NCBI GenBank assembly: GCA_963830495.1
Contig: CAWHMS010000001.1
Span: forward strand, 558,001 to 622,000
Source of the DNA: CAWHMS01 sp963830495
GTDB taxonomy: Bacteria; Actinomycetota; Actinomycetes; Propionibacteriales; Nocardioidaceae
Length of the DNA stretch: 64,000 nt
Reading direction: 5' to 3'
Shown: in pieces, positions 8,071 to 21,146 of the stretch
Layout: every line of letters starts with the position of its first letter
Numbering within the stretch: the stretch's first letter is position 1
Translations under genes and position numbers: made by a program
Notes under the pieces: model-generated
Databases searched by the model: none
Told to the model about the DNA's origin: nothing
Seen by the model: only the letters and a program-made list of their open reading frames with translations

Positions 8071-10518
8071 ATGCCCAGCCTCACCGTCGGCGAAGCCACC
8101 GTCCGCTCGCGGTCTCTGCGAGTCCGTTCGTACGACGTCCATCTCGACCTGACCCGGGGCGCGACGCACTTCGGGTCCCGCACCGTGATCGAGTTCGCGA
8201 GCCTCGACCACCAGGACACCTTCGTGGAGATCGCCGGCGCGGAGCTCGTCGACGTACATCTCAACCAGCTCCGGGTCGACCCGGAGCTGCGCAACGGCAG
8301 GTTGCACCTGACCGGCCTGCGCGACGACAACGTGCTCGTCGTCGAGGTAACGATGCCCTACTCACGTGACGGAGAGGGTCTGCACCGTTCCGTCGACCGC
8401 GAAGACGGCCTCACCTACGTCTACGCAGCGACGTTCCTCGACAACGCGCCGCGCGTGTTCGCGTGCTTCGACCAGCCCGACCTCAAAGCGCCGTACCGGC
8501 TCACCGTGACCGCGCCCGAGGAGTGGACCGTGCTGAGCAACGGGCGGGGCAGCCAGCTCTCCCCGGGCACCTGGAGCTTTGCCGAGACCCCTCCCCTACC
8601 CAGCTATCTGGTCACCGTCGTCGCCGGCCCGTACCACTCAGTGCTCACCGAGCACGACGGCATCCAGCTCGGGCTGCATTGCCGCCGGTCCTTGGCCCGT
8701 TATCTCGACCAGGACGCAGCCGAGCTGTTCGACATGACCCGCCGATGCTTCGACGAGTACCACCGCTTGTTCGGTATCCGATACCCCTTCGGTGACTACC
8801 ACCAGGCGTTCGTCCCCGAGTTCAACGGCGGTGCGATGGAGAACCCGGGTTGCGTCGCGTTCCGCGACGACATGGTGTTCCGGGCGGCCGCCACCGACAG
8901 CGAGCGGGCCGCCCGTGCGGTCACCATCGCACACGAGATGGCGCACATGTGGTTCGGTGACTTGGTCACCATGACCTGGTGGGACGACCTCTGGCTCAAC
9001 GAGTCCTTCGCCGACTACATGGGCTACCGCGTCACCGCCGACGTCACCAGGTTCGCAGACGTGTTCCTCGACTTCGGCCTGATCCGCAAGCCGTGGGGCA
9101 TGGCCGCCGATCAGCGCTCCAGCACGCATCCGGTCGCCGGCAACGGCGTCGCCGACACCGGCACCGCACTCAACGACTTCGACGGCATCTCCTACGCCAA
9201 GGGGGCTGCAGTGCTTCGACAGCTCCGCACCTTCCTCGGTGACGAGTCATTCTTGGGAGGCGTCACCGATCACCTGACCCGACACGCGTACGGCAACGCC
9301 CGGCTCGCCGACCTGCTCGATTCGTGGGAGCGCGTCAGCGGCGTCGAGCTGGCGGCGTGGTCGGATGCCTGGCTGCGGACGGCGGGACTCGACACGCTGG
9401 AGTGCCGGATCGGCGCCGCGGGGCCGGAGATCCTTCGCCTCGACGGGTCGCAGCCCCCGGCAGACCGCCCGCACGCCCTCACCGTCGCGCACGTGCCCGA
9501 GTCGGGTGTCCCCGGTGCAGCGGCCGTCGTCGTCACCGAGGCGGTGACGCCGGTGGTGTTGTCGACGTACGACGGAACCGGCCTGCTGATCCCGGACTCC
9601 GGCGACGAGACCTGGGCCAAGCTCCGCCTCGACCCCGACTCGCTGGGCCGGACCGCGTCCATGCTCCCGGAGATCGACGACCCGGTCGCTCGTACGGCTC
9701 TCTGGGGTGCGGTCCGTGAAGGTCTGCTCGACGGGCACGTCACCCCCGACCTGTTCCTGGACATCCTGGAGTCGGCGCTCCCCCACGAGTCCGACATGGT
9801 CGTCGAGACGCTGCTGGGGCGCTCTGTCCATGCCTGGCTGGGCACGTACCTGGCCGGTGCCGACCACCGGGACCGGATCGCCGGCCTCGCTGCGAAGCTG
9901 CTCGCCCAGGCGGAGCCAGGAAGCAACCGACAGCTGCTCACCGTGCGGCTGCTGATCGACGTCACCAGTGACGTCGATCTGCTGCAGGGCTGGCGCGGTG
10001 ACACCGGTCCGGAGGGCCTGGTCGTCGACGACGACTTCCGCTGGCGGGTGCTGCGAGCGCTGGCAGAGGCGGGCCATGCCGGTGTCGACGACATCACAGC
10101 ACTCTCGCACCGCGATCCGTCCAGCCAGGGCGCACTGCACGCGCTGGCCAGCACGGCGTCGATCCCCGACCCGGCGACCAAGGCCGAGGTCTGGGATCGG
10201 CTGGTCCGAGACGACTCCCTCCGCAACTACGAGGCGTTCGCCCTGGCCCAGCACTTCTTCCGTCCCGGCCAGACGGGGCTGACGGCGGCGTACGTCGGCC
10301 GCTACTTCCAGGAGATCCCCGCGACCTCCACCTTCCGACAGGGATCGATGGCCGAGCACGTGGCGCTGCTCGCCTACCCGCGGCTGGCCGTCGACGCCAG
10401 CACCGTCGCCGCGGCCGAGTCCTGTCTCGCCGGCGAGCTCGACAGCGCGGTCCGGCGTCCGATCGCCGATCGGACCGACGACCTGCGGCGACTGCTCGAG
10501 GCACGGACCCGGACATGA
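8071..10518 (+). CDS. pepN: Aminopeptidase N (M1 family)
   Basis: 815 aa from the ATG at 8071 (MPSLTVGEATVRSRSL), close to the usual length in actinobacteria. It is a zinc metallopeptidase that removes N-terminal residues from peptides in the cytoplasm. The exopeptidase motif GAMEN is at 254-258. The zinc-binding HEMAH is at 288-292, with the third ligand Glu at 311 in WLNESFADYMG. An N-terminal beta domain and a long C-terminal helical domain (from about residue 530) complete the ERAP-like architecture. Its stop overlaps fdhD by four bases (ATGA). An older, partial copy of the N-terminal region lies at 5447-5562. Confidence 0.95.
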   Translation: MPSLTVGEATVRSRSLRVRSYDVHLDLTRGATHFGSRTVIEFASLDHQDTFVEIAGAELVDVHLNQLRVDPELRNGRLHLTGLRDDNVLVVEVTMPYSRDGEGLHRSVDREDGLTYVYAATFLDNAPRVFACFDQPDLKAPYRLTVTAPEEWTVLSNGRGSQLSPGTWSFAETPPLPSYLVTVVAGPYHSVLTEHDGIQLGLHCRRSLARYLDQDAAELFDMTRRCFDEYHRLFGIRYPFGDYHQAFVPEFNGGAMENPGCVAFRDDMVFRAAATDSERAARAVTIAHEMAHMWFGDLVTMTWWDDLWLNESFADYMGYRVTADVTRFADVFLDFGLIRKPWGMAADQRSSTHPVAGNGVADTGTALNDFDGISYAKGAAVLRQLRTFLGDESFLGGVTDHLTRHAYGNARLADLLDSWERVSGVELAAWSDAWLRTAGLDTLECRIGAAGPEILRLDGSQPPADRPHALTVAHVPESGVPGAAAVVVTEAVTPVVLSTYDGTGLLIPDSGDETWAKLRLDPDSLGRTASMLPEIDDPVARTALWGAVREGLLDGHVTPDLFLDILESALPHESDMVVETLLGRSVHAWLGTYLAGADHRDRIAGLAAKLLAQAEPGSNRQLLTVRLLIDVTSDVDLLQGWRGDTGPEGLVVDDDFRWRVLRALAEAGHAGVDDITALSHRDPSSQGALHALASTASIPDPATKAEVWDRLVRDDSLRNYEAFALAQHFFRPGQTGLTAAYVGRYFQEIPATSTFRQGSMAEHVALLAYPRLAVDASTVAAAESCLAGELDSAVRRPIADRTDDLRRLLEARTRT

Positions 10519-11363
10519 CGGGCGCTGCAGGGCGAGGGCCGGTGACCCGTCGTACGTCGACCGAGGTCGTGGAAGGCGCCGCGCGCCGCAGACCCGACTC
10601 GGTCGTGACGGAGGAGCCGCTGGAGATCCGGCTGCAGTGGCCGGACCAGCACGACATCCGGGCAGCGGTGACGATGCGCACGCCAGGCGGGGACTTCGAG
10701 CTCGCGGCCGGGTTCCTACTCTCTGAGGGGCTGATCGACGCCGAGCATGCTCCGCAGACCGTCGCCTACTGCACCGACCGGGCACTGACGCCGGAGCAGC
10801 GGTTCAACGTCGTGACGGTCACGCTGGATCGAGCCCCTCGTCGTCACCCTGGCGAGCGCTCGACGACGATGTCCTCGGCGTGCGGGGTGTGCGGCGCGCA
10901 GAGCCTCGACGACGTCTACCTGCCCCAAGCCGCCCCGCTGCCGGTGACCACGACCATCGAGCCTGCCGTGGTGTCCACCCTCCCGGATCGACTGCAGGAG
11001 GCTCAGCGGTTGTTCCGCCGGACTGGCGCCCTGCACGCTGCCGGAGTGTTCAGCCCGGATGGCGACCTGCTGGTCGCGCGCGAGGACATCGGGCGGCACA
11101 ACGCTGTCGACAAGGTGCTGGGCGCCCGCCTGCTCGGTACGGCGTCGTACCCGTCGGGGAGCATCCTGTGTGTCAGCGGGCGGGTGGGCTTCGACGTGCT
11201 GGTCAAGGCGGTGGCGGGCCGCTTCCCGGTCGTGGCTGCCGTCGGCGGCGTCTCGAGCCTGGCCCTCGACCTCGCGGAGCGCGCCGGGGTCACCGTGTGT
11301 GCCTTCGCTCGTGGCTCGCGGTTCGTCGTCTACACGCGACCGGAGCGGCTCCGCGGCGTGTGA
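10515..11363 (+). CDS. fdhD: Formate dehydrogenase accessory sulfurtransferase FdhD
   Basis: 282 aa. FdhD passes sulfur from a cysteine desulfurase to the molybdenum cofactor, which formate dehydrogenases need for activity. The sulfur-carrying CGVC motif (Cys123 and Cys126) lies in the family segment SACGVCGAQSLDD. Other family segments are GGDFELAAGFLLSEGLI, REDIGRHNAVDKVLGARLL and CVSGRVGFDVLVKAVAG. The ATG overlaps the pepN stop, so the pair is translationally coupled, although no formate dehydrogenase gene is nearby. Confidence 0.93.
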   Translation: MTGAAGRGPVTRRTSTEVVEGAARRRPDSVVTEEPLEIRLQWPDQHDIRAAVTMRTPGGDFELAAGFLLSEGLIDAEHAPQTVAYCTDRALTPEQRFNVVTVTLDRAPRRHPGERSTTMSSACGVCGAQSLDDVYLPQAAPLPVTTTIEPAVVSTLPDRLQEAQRLFRRTGALHAAGVFSPDGDLLVAREDIGRHNAVDKVLGARLLGTASYPSGSILCVSGRVGFDVLVKAVAGRFPVVAAVGGVSSLALDLAERAGVTVCAFARGSRFVVYTRPERLRGV

Positions 11364-11402
11364 GCCGTCGATCTGTCGCCGCCGGACCGTAGCGTCGGCG
11401 TC

Positions 11403-12557
11403 ATGCGGATGCTGCACACCTCCGACTGGCACCTGGGCCGGTCCTTCCACCGGGAGGATCTCCTTGGCGCGCAGGCGGCGTACGTCGATCACCTGGTCGA
11501 CGTCGTGCGGTCCGAGCGCATCGACCTCGTGGTGGTGAGCGGCGACATCTACGACCGGGCGCTGCCCCCGGTCGACGCGGTGCAGCTGGCGAGCGAGGCG
11601 CTGCGCCGGCTCACCGACGCCGGTGTCAGGGTCGTGCTCACCAGTGGCAACCACGACTCGGCGCCTCGGCTCGGGTTCGCCGCAGACCTGATCGATGCGG
11701 CCGGCATCCACCTGCGCACCGATCCGGAGCGCGTCGGCATCCCGGTCCTCGTGCCCGACCGCCATGGCGACGTAGCCGTCTACGGCATCCCCTACCTCGA
11801 GCCGGACCTGGTGCGCGAGCGGTGGGGCATCGCGGCTCGGAGCCACCAGGCAGTGCTCGACTCGGCGATGTCCCGCGTGCGTGCCGACATCGGTCGCCGG
11901 TCCGGACCGCCCAGGTCCGTGGTGCTGGCGCACGCCTTCGTGGCGGGGGCGCGGTCATCCGACAGTGAGCGCGACCTCAGCGTGGGTGGCATCGCGCAGG
12001 TCGGTGTCGACACGTTCGCCGGTGTCGACTATGCCGCGCTCGGCCACCTGCACGGCCGGCACACGTTGTCCGAGGGGGTGCGCTATTCCGGCTCGCCGCT
12101 GGCCTACTCGTTCTCCGAAGCGGGCCACCGCAAGGGCAGCTGGCTGGTCGAGCTCGACGCGACCGGGCTGGGCGCCGTGGAGTTCGTCGGCGCTCCCGTG
12201 CCCCGGCCGCTCGCGCTCCTGCGCGGCACGCTCGACGAGCTGCTGACCGACCCGCGCCATGCGGCAGCCGAGAGCGCCTGGGTGCAGGCCACACTCGTCG
12301 ACGCCCTTCGGCCGGCCCGCTCGCTGGAGCGGCTCCAGGCACGCTTCCCGCACACCCTGGTGCTGAGGTTCGAGCCACGCGCGGGCGATGTCACGCCGAC
12401 CGCCCGGATGTCCGACCGCGTGATCGGGCGCAGCGACACCGAGATCGTCGCCAGCTTCTTCATGGAGATGCGCGGCTCACCCCCGGAGCCCGATGAAGCC
12501 ACCTTGTTAGCCGCGGCATGTGACACCTGCCGTATCGCCGCGGACGCTGCGTCATGA
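11403..12557 (+). CDS. sbcD: Exonuclease subunit SbcD
   Basis: 384 aa, usual length. This is the Mre11-type nuclease of the SbcCD complex, which cuts DNA hairpins and blocked ends during replication and repair. Calcineurin-like metal motifs are clear: HTSDWHLGRSFHR (Asp and His), VVVSGDIYDRALPP, VLTSGNHDSAPRLG and GHLHGRH. The C-terminal capping domain reads VIGRSDTEIVASFFMEMRG. The stop overlaps sbcC by four bases, the usual coupled arrangement. Confidence 0.95.
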   Translation: MRMLHTSDWHLGRSFHREDLLGAQAAYVDHLVDVVRSERIDLVVVSGDIYDRALPPVDAVQLASEALRRLTDAGVRVVLTSGNHDSAPRLGFAADLIDAAGIHLRTDPERVGIPVLVPDRHGDVAVYGIPYLEPDLVRERWGIAARSHQAVLDSAMSRVRADIGRRSGPPRSVVLAHAFVAGARSSDSERDLSVGGIAQVGVDTFAGVDYAALGHLHGRHTLSEGVRYSGSPLAYSFSEAGHRKGSWLVELDATGLGAVEFVGAPVPRPLALLRGTLDELLTDPRHAAAESAWVQATLVDALRPARSLERLQARFPHTLVLRFEPRAGDVTPTARMSDRVIGRSDTEIVASFFMEMRGSPPEPDEATLLAAACDTCRIAADAAS

Positions 12558-15500
12558 GGGTCCACCGGCTCGAGGTGACCGCCTTCGGGCCTTTCGCCGG
12601 CACCGAGACGCTCGATTTCGAGCACCTCAACGACGCCGGCATCTTCTTGCTCACCGGGCAGACGGGGGCGGGCAAGACGAGCGTGCTCGACGCCATCAGC
12701 TTCGCGCTGTTCGGGAGCGTGCCCGGGGCCCGCAACCGGGCCAGGGAGTTCAAGAGTCACCACGCTCCCGGCGAGACTCCGCCCAGCGTGACCCTGGAGG
12801 TCACCCTGCGCGGCCGCCGCTTTCGCATCCGGCGCAGCCCGGCCTGGAGACGACCGTCCACTCGTGCCCGCGCCGGGTACGTCGACGAGCACGCCAGAGT
12901 CACCGTGGAGGAGCACGTCGCCGCAGCCTGGCAGCCGCGCGCCACCAGGGTCGATGAGGCCGGCCTGTTGCTGCGCCGAGTGCTCGGCATGACCCAGGAG
13001 CAGTTCTGCCAGGTGGTGCTGTTGCCGCAGGGTCAGTTCGAGACGTTCCTGCGCGCCGACGCCAAGGATCGGCACGACCTGCTCGAGTCGCTCTTCGAGA
13101 CGGGCCGGTTCGGGCAGGTCGAGACCTGGCTGGCCGATCATCGACGTCGTACCGGTGCGGCCTGGGCTCGCGCCCGCCTCGAGATCGACGGCCTGTTGGC
13201 CCGCGCTGCCGAAGTGGCGGACTCGACGTCGGTCGAGCCCGGGTCCGCAGCAGCGGCAGCCGCTCAGCCGGCCGACCGGGACGCCTCTTCGCTGGACATC
13301 GACGCTGAGACACGGCGTCTGCTGGGCCGCCGCGACCTGGTGGCCAACGAGGCCGCGACGGCGCGAGCGCACTCGGCAGCGGCCCGAGAATCGGCCAAGG
13401 CGGCCCGGCACGAGCTCGACGAGGCGACCGGGCTCGCAGAGCGGCAGGAGCGGCATCGGACAGCACGCCGGAGGCTCGACGAGCTGGTCACGCTGCAGCC
13501 TGCCGTCGACCAGCGGCGGCGGCGCGTGCAGCGTGCTCAGGCGGCCGCCGAGCTGCGCCCGCTGCTGGACCTGCTCGACGAGTCCGCGGCGGAGCTCGGG
13601 ATGGCCGACCAGGAGGCCCACTCCGCCCTCACGCTCGTGAGCGACATCGCAGCAAGCGAGGTCGGCACCGCCGGTGGTGACGGCTGCGAGGCCGCTTTGC
13701 ACGAGATGCGAGCCCTCCGGACCCGGCTGTACGAGTCCTTGCCGGTCGAGGCCGAGGCGGCGGCGCTCTCGTGCCGGGGCGACCACCATGCGGCAGCGCT
13801 CGCCGGCGCCAGCGCCGAGCTCGACGACTTGGCGGCCACAGCCTCCCGACTGCCCCGACTCCGAGCCCAGCTCGACGAGGAGATCACCCGGACCCGGGTC
13901 GCGGCGCTGGGCCGCGCGGCCGCGAGTGACCTGCACGAGCACGCCCAGGCACGGCTGACCGCGGCGGAGGAGCTCGCCCGGCTCACACCGGAGCTGATGG
14001 CAGCCCGCACGAAGCATCTCGAGGCACGCGAGCGCTGTGTCGCGGTACGCGAATCTGTCCACCGGCTGCGTGAACGCCGCCTCTCGGGCATCGCCGCCGA
14101 GCTGGCCGCCGCTCTTGCGGAAGGCCATGCCTGCCCGGTCTGCGGCAGCACCAGCCATCCGGCCCTCGCCGAGGCCGCGGGCGGCCTGGTCGATGCCAGC
14201 GATGAGGAGGCTGCGGAGGCCGAGCTGCGGCAGAGCGAGGCTGCCCGCGACCGGGCCGCCACCGACCTGGCCGAGCTTGCCGCGGCGGCCGCACGCGGCC
14301 GAAGCCGCCGCCGGTGGAGACACCTGCGAGGGCGCCACCGAGGCAGTAAGCGTCGCGGCCGAGACGCTCCACGCCGCCACGACCGCCGAGACACACCTGG
14401 TCATACTCGGGCAACGCGCCGATGAGCTGACCGCCGACGAGAGCAGGGTCGCGGGCCGCAGGCTCGAGCTCCGCGCGACGGTCGCCGCTCTCACCGAGCG
14501 GCGAGGTGCGACCATGACGCGGCTGGACGACGTCCGGCTCCAGCTTGCTCCGCTCCTCCAGGGGCACTCCACCCTCGCGGATCGGCTGCGCCTGCTCGAC
14601 GACGGCCTGCATCGCCTGGAAGTCGCCGCCGCGGCCGTGGCTCGGCGACAGCGTGCTGCTGAGGACCACGACCAGCACCGCGGCCGGCTCGACGCCTCGC
14701 TGCGGGCCTCGATCTTCGACGATGTCGCCGAGGCGCGAGAGGCCCTCGTGCACAAGGCCGAGCTGTCCACCCTCGAGTCGCTCAACCGCAGGTTCGCCGA
14801 CGATCTCGCCGCGCTGCGCCGTGACGTCGACGACCCTGGCCTTCGAGCGGCTGCGGCGCAACCCGCTCCCGACCTGGAGTCCCTGCGTCGTACGGCGGAG
14901 GCGGCCGAGGCAGCGCGGGCCGATGCACACGCCCGAGACGCCGCGCTCACTCAGCGCTTCGAGAGACTGGCCGCACTCCTCGACGAGCTGGCGCGAGCCC
15001 ACCACCGGGCGACGCCGCTCCGCTCGGAGCTCGACCTGGCCGAGCGGGTGGCGGCGATGTGCGCGGGCAACTCCCAGGACAACCAGCACAAGACGCGGCT
15101 GTCGCACTACGTCGTCGCCGCTCGGCTGGAGCAGGTGGTCGACGCCGCGAACGTCCGGCTGCGCTCCGTGGGCGGCGGGCGCTACCAGCTCGAGCACTCG
15201 CTCGCCCGGGCCGCCGGCGTCAGTCGCGGCGGGCTGAGCCTCGTGGTGCTCGACACCTACACCGACCTCCGCCGCGACCCGTCGACGCTCTCCGGAGGTG
15301 AGACCTTCTACGTGAGCCTGGCGCTCGCCCTCGGACTGGCCGACCTGGTCAGTGGCGAGTCAGGTGGCGCACAGCTGTCCACCCTCTTCGTCGACGAGGG
15401 GTTCGGGGCGCTGGACGGCGAGACCCTCGACGAGGTCATGGACGAGATAGACCAGCTCCGGATCGGCGGTCGCAGCGTCGGTCTGGTCAGTCACCTCACC

Positions 15501-15584
15501 GAGCTGCGGATGCGCGTACCCACCCAGGTGCGGATCGAGCGTGGCCGGCACGGATCACACATCCTGGCCACAGATGGAGCCTGA
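12554..15584 (+). CDS. sbcC: Exonuclease subunit SbcC, one apparent frameshift
   Basis: Rad50-like SMC ATPase, partner of SbcD, about 1010 aa when read through, which is the normal size. The first frame (12554 to about 14295) has Walker A TGQTGAGKTSV at 34-44, coiled coils, and the zinc hook CPVC (Cys527 and Cys530) in GHACPVCGSTSHP. The second frame (about 14295-15584) completes the coiled coil and carries the signature TLSGGETFYVSLALALGLAD and Walker B STLFVDEGFGALDGETLDE. The shift lies in a GC-rich stretch near 14290-14296. All catalytic motifs on both sides are preserved, so a one-base sequencing error is more likely than a dead gene. Confidence 0.9.
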
Positions 15585-15689
15585 CCTCGTCCGGGCGACC
15601 ACTGTGTCATCGGCCGAAAGATTGATCTCCTGCCAGGGCGCGTCAATACCGAGACGAGGCTTTTGTCACGTTGCACACTGGTGGGTGTG

Positions 15690-15920
15690 ATGAACCTACA
15701 GCTTCCCTGCAGCCACCAGCCGGCGTGCCCGCCGGCCGACGCGGCCGACCGCGAGGCGGCGCACACCGTGGCGGCGCATCCAGAGCAAGGCTGGAGCCTG
15801 CTGTGCAACGGCGTGCTGCTCTTCGACGACACCGGTGAGCTGCTGCCCAACGGGAGCGTCATCGCACCGCATCGTCCGACCGACGTGCACCCCGAGGCCT
15901 TCGGACATCTGGTCCGCTGA
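15690..15920 (+). CDS. DUF5999 family protein
   Basis: 76 aa from the ATG at 15690 (MNLQLPCSHQPACPPADAAD). It matches the small actinobacterial DUF5999 family, with the conserved HPEQGWSLLCNGVLLFDDTG and ending in VIAPHRPTDVHPEAFGHLVR. Two early cysteines and a histidine might bind metal. Function is unknown. It is separated from sbcC by about 100 bases and is convergent with the next gene; its stop lies inside a shared hairpin. Confidence 0.8.
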   Translation: MNLQLPCSHQPACPPADAADREAAHTVAAHPEQGWSLLCNGVLLFDDTGELLPNGSVIAPHRPTDVHPEAFGHLVR

Positions 15921-15942
15921 GCCGCGCAGCCGGTGCGGCTCA
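15918..15942. terminator. Bidirectional hairpin containing both stop codons
   Basis: TGAGCCGC (15918-15925) and GCGGCTCA (15935-15942) form a perfect 8-bp stem with a 9-base loop. The TGA of the DUF5999 gene is the left end of the stem, and the TGA of the convergent serine hydrolase is its right end. Confidence 0.6.
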
Positions 15943-17300
15943 GGCCCGCGGACTGCCGCCCGGGATCGGCGCGCTCGGATCGTAGGGCACCCGGGTGAAG
16001 ACGAAGGTTGCGCACTCCAAGTGGCTCACCGACCCGTCCGGGCGGCGTACGGCTCGCAACGTCTCCCCGGTGTGATAGCCGCTGATCCCGATGAACTCGT
16101 CCACGCCGGTAGGCCGGTAACGCCACGCGGCGTCGCCGTCAGGCGGCGCCAGCGACACCACTCCGTCCACGAGCCGGGCCACCAGAGCAGTCTCGCCCCA
16201 GTGCCAGATGCCGAGGATCTCCTCGACCGGCTTGGCGATCTCGAGGGTGGGCCGCCACGCATCCGGCAGCGCGGGCTCCTCGGTGTCGAGGGTGTGAAGC
16301 AGGTCGACCGCTAGGCCTTCGGTGCGCAGCCCAGACGAACCGTTGGCGAGATACACCGCGGCGACGCGACGGTCGCGGTCGACGAAGAGACCGGCGAGGA
16401 ACCCTGGCATCGAGCCGGTGTGTCCGACGAGCATCCGTCCGTCCGGCGTCCGCATCAACCGGGCGCCGAGGCCATAGGTGACGGTGGCCCCGCCGTCCGG
16501 GGTGCCTGACCGTGGCACGCACATCTCCGCGACCGACTCTGGCGACAGCACCGCGGGGTCAGGATCGGCGAGGAAGGCGGCGAAGCGGGCCAGGTCCGGG
16601 ACGGTGCTCCACAGCTGCCCGGCCGGAGCCATGGCGGCGGTGTCCTGGTGCGGCTCCTCGGTCAGTGTGCCGCTCCAGGCGCCGACGCTGTAGCCCTGCG
16701 CGGCGGTTGGCCCCGGGGCGTACGTCGTCCGGCCCATGCCGAGTGGGCCGAGCAGACGCTCCTCGAGCGTCGTGCGCCAGCTCCGTCCGTTCACCACCTC
16801 GATCACCCGGCCGAGCAGTCCGAAGGCCAGGTTGCTGTAGTGGAAGCGCTGACCGCGCGGAAGCACCTGCTCACCGGCGTCGATCCGGCGCGCGAGCTCG
16901 TCGAACGCGACACCCGGGCTGCGTTCCCACCAGGATCCGGGCGGCTCCGCCGGCAGCCCGCCGGCATGCGACAGCAGGTCGCGGAGCGTGTGCTCGGCAT
17001 ACGCCACGTCGGGCAGATGGTCGCCCAGTCTGTCGTCGAGCGACAACCGCTCGGCATCGCGCAGCTGGAGCACGAGCACCGCCGTCATCGCCTTGGTGAT
17101 CGACCCGATGCGGTACTGGGTCTGATCTGCCGTCGGCGCCCCGGCACCAAGCCTGCCGACCTCGCCACGCACGCCGGTCCAGCAGAGCTCGCCGTCGCGA
17201 ACCACTCCAGCAACGACGGACGGGACCCGCGCGTCGACCTGCTCCTGGGCGAGCACCCGGTCGAGCCGGAGCGCCGTACCCTCCCGGACAGGCGACGAGG

Positions 17301-17304
<4 letters not shown>
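15940..17304 (-). CDS. Serine hydrolase, beta-lactamase/class C-like
   Basis: 454 aa from ATG 17304, which overlaps the gcvP stop by four bases (ATGA). The catalytic Ser-x-x-Lys appears as [10 protein letters not shown]. The Tyr-x-Asn motif is in [19 protein letters not shown], and [18 protein letters not shown] supplies the third, HTG-type motif. There is no signal peptide, so it is probably cytoplasmic. Such EstB-like or D-aminopeptidase-like proteins are esterases or peptidases of varied substrate and are not necessarily involved in drug resistance. Coupling to gcvP implies co-transcription under the glycine riboswitch. Confidence 0.85.
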
Positions 17305-20174
<2,870 letters not shown>

Positions 20175-20235
20175 CGGAGGCTCCTGGGCAGACGATGCAG
20201 GGCCTCCCCCTCTGTCACGTCCGCACGTGCTGACG

Positions 20236-20327
20236 CTTCAGAGTGCCGGGACGCGCGGTCCTGATGCCTGAGAGGTTCCGGGGAGGATTTGCCCCTTCGG
20301 CGCCGTCGTGTGACGGACTCTCCCGCG
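20236..20327 (-). promoter_or_regulatory. Glycine riboswitch upstream of gcvP
   Basis: On the minus strand the RNA begins GCGGGAGAGUC, passes through a small hairpin (CGUC/GACG) and the conserved GCCGAAGGGGCAA core with AUCCUCCCCGGAA, then reads CUCUCAGGCA and ends with GCACUCUGAAG. This is the glycine aptamer consensus. It ends about 60 bases before the gcvP TTG. Glycine binding usually turns on expression of the cleavage system. Only one aptamer is evident. Confidence 0.92.
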
Positions 20328-20370
20328 CGGCCGTGGCGGCTGTCTTGAGGATAGCAGCGGAGGGCGCTGC

Positions 20371-20970
20371 TCAGCCGATCAGCCGGGCGCGCCGCCGCGC
20401 CGCCAGCTCGTCGCTCGGGTGGCCGGTGGACTCGTCGGACGTCGCCCGCTCGCTGGGGAGCTCCGACAGCGAGCCTTCGATCTCTCGCCACACGCCGCCG
20501 ATGGCGATGCCGAAGACACCCTGCCCGCCCTGCAGCAGGTCGATGACCTCGTGGTCGGAGCGGCACTCGTAGACGCTTGCGCCGTCGCTCATCAGCGTGA
20601 CGCGGGTCAGGTCGTCGGTGCCCCGCTCGCGCAGGTGCACGATCGCCGTCCGGATCTGCTGCAGCGAGACGCCGGCGTCGAGCAGCCGCTTGATGACCTT
20701 GAGCAGCAGGATGTCGCGGAACGAGTAGAGCCGCTGGGTGCCCGATCCACCGGCAGAGCGCACGGTCGGCTCGACCAGGCCCGTGCGCGCCCAGTAGTCG
20801 AGCTGGCGATAGGTGATGCCGGCGGCGTTGCACGCCGTAGGACCGCGGTAGCCCACGTCCTCGGGAAGTGGGGTGAGGTCTTCGTCGAACAGCAGGCCTT
20901 GGGCGCCGGCCGATGCGGCCGCCTCCGCGGCAGCAGCGTCCGCGGCCACCGTCTCGTTGTCACCAGCCAC
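20371..20970 (-). CDS. MerR-family transcriptional regulator (Rv1830-like)
   Basis: 199 aa from GTG 20970 with GGAGG upstream. After an Ala-rich leader, residues 40-115 or so form a MerR winged helix: ACNAAGITYRQLDYWARTGL, RLYSFRDILLLKVIKRLLDA and GVSLQQIRTAIVHLRERG. The C-terminal half has no metal-binding cysteines of the classic MerR sensors. Its position between the DUF151 nuclease and gcvP matches mycobacterial Rv1830. Targets are unknown; it may help regulate neighbouring genes or cell-cycle functions. Confidence 0.88.
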   Translation of the reverse strand: MAGDNETVAADAAAAEAAASAGAQGLLFDEDLTPLPEDVGYRGPTACNAAGITYRQLDYWARTGLVEPTVRSAGGSGTQRLYSFRDILLLKVIKRLLDAGVSLQQIRTAIVHLRERGTDDLTRVTLMSDGASVYECRSDHEVIDLLQGGQGVFGIAIGGVWREIEGSLSELPSERATSDESTGHPSDELAARRRARLIG

Positions 20971-21146
20971 TGCGACCTCCGTTGGTCTTGACCCCGCGCC
21001 GGTGAGTACACCGGTGAAGTTACACGGGCGATCTTCGTCACTTGACGGTACGGCCGACGGGGATGCAGGTCAACGATGCTCCCGGTACGTGACAGGCGTG
21101 TCGCAACCCTCAACTTGAGGTTGAGGGTCGGTCGTGACGGCGCAGG

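Noticed and set aside
12104..14950. A 948-codon open frame on the minus strand across sbcD and sbcC
   Set aside because: Its Ser/Arg/Ala-rich composition is that of an antisense frame of coiled-coil genes.
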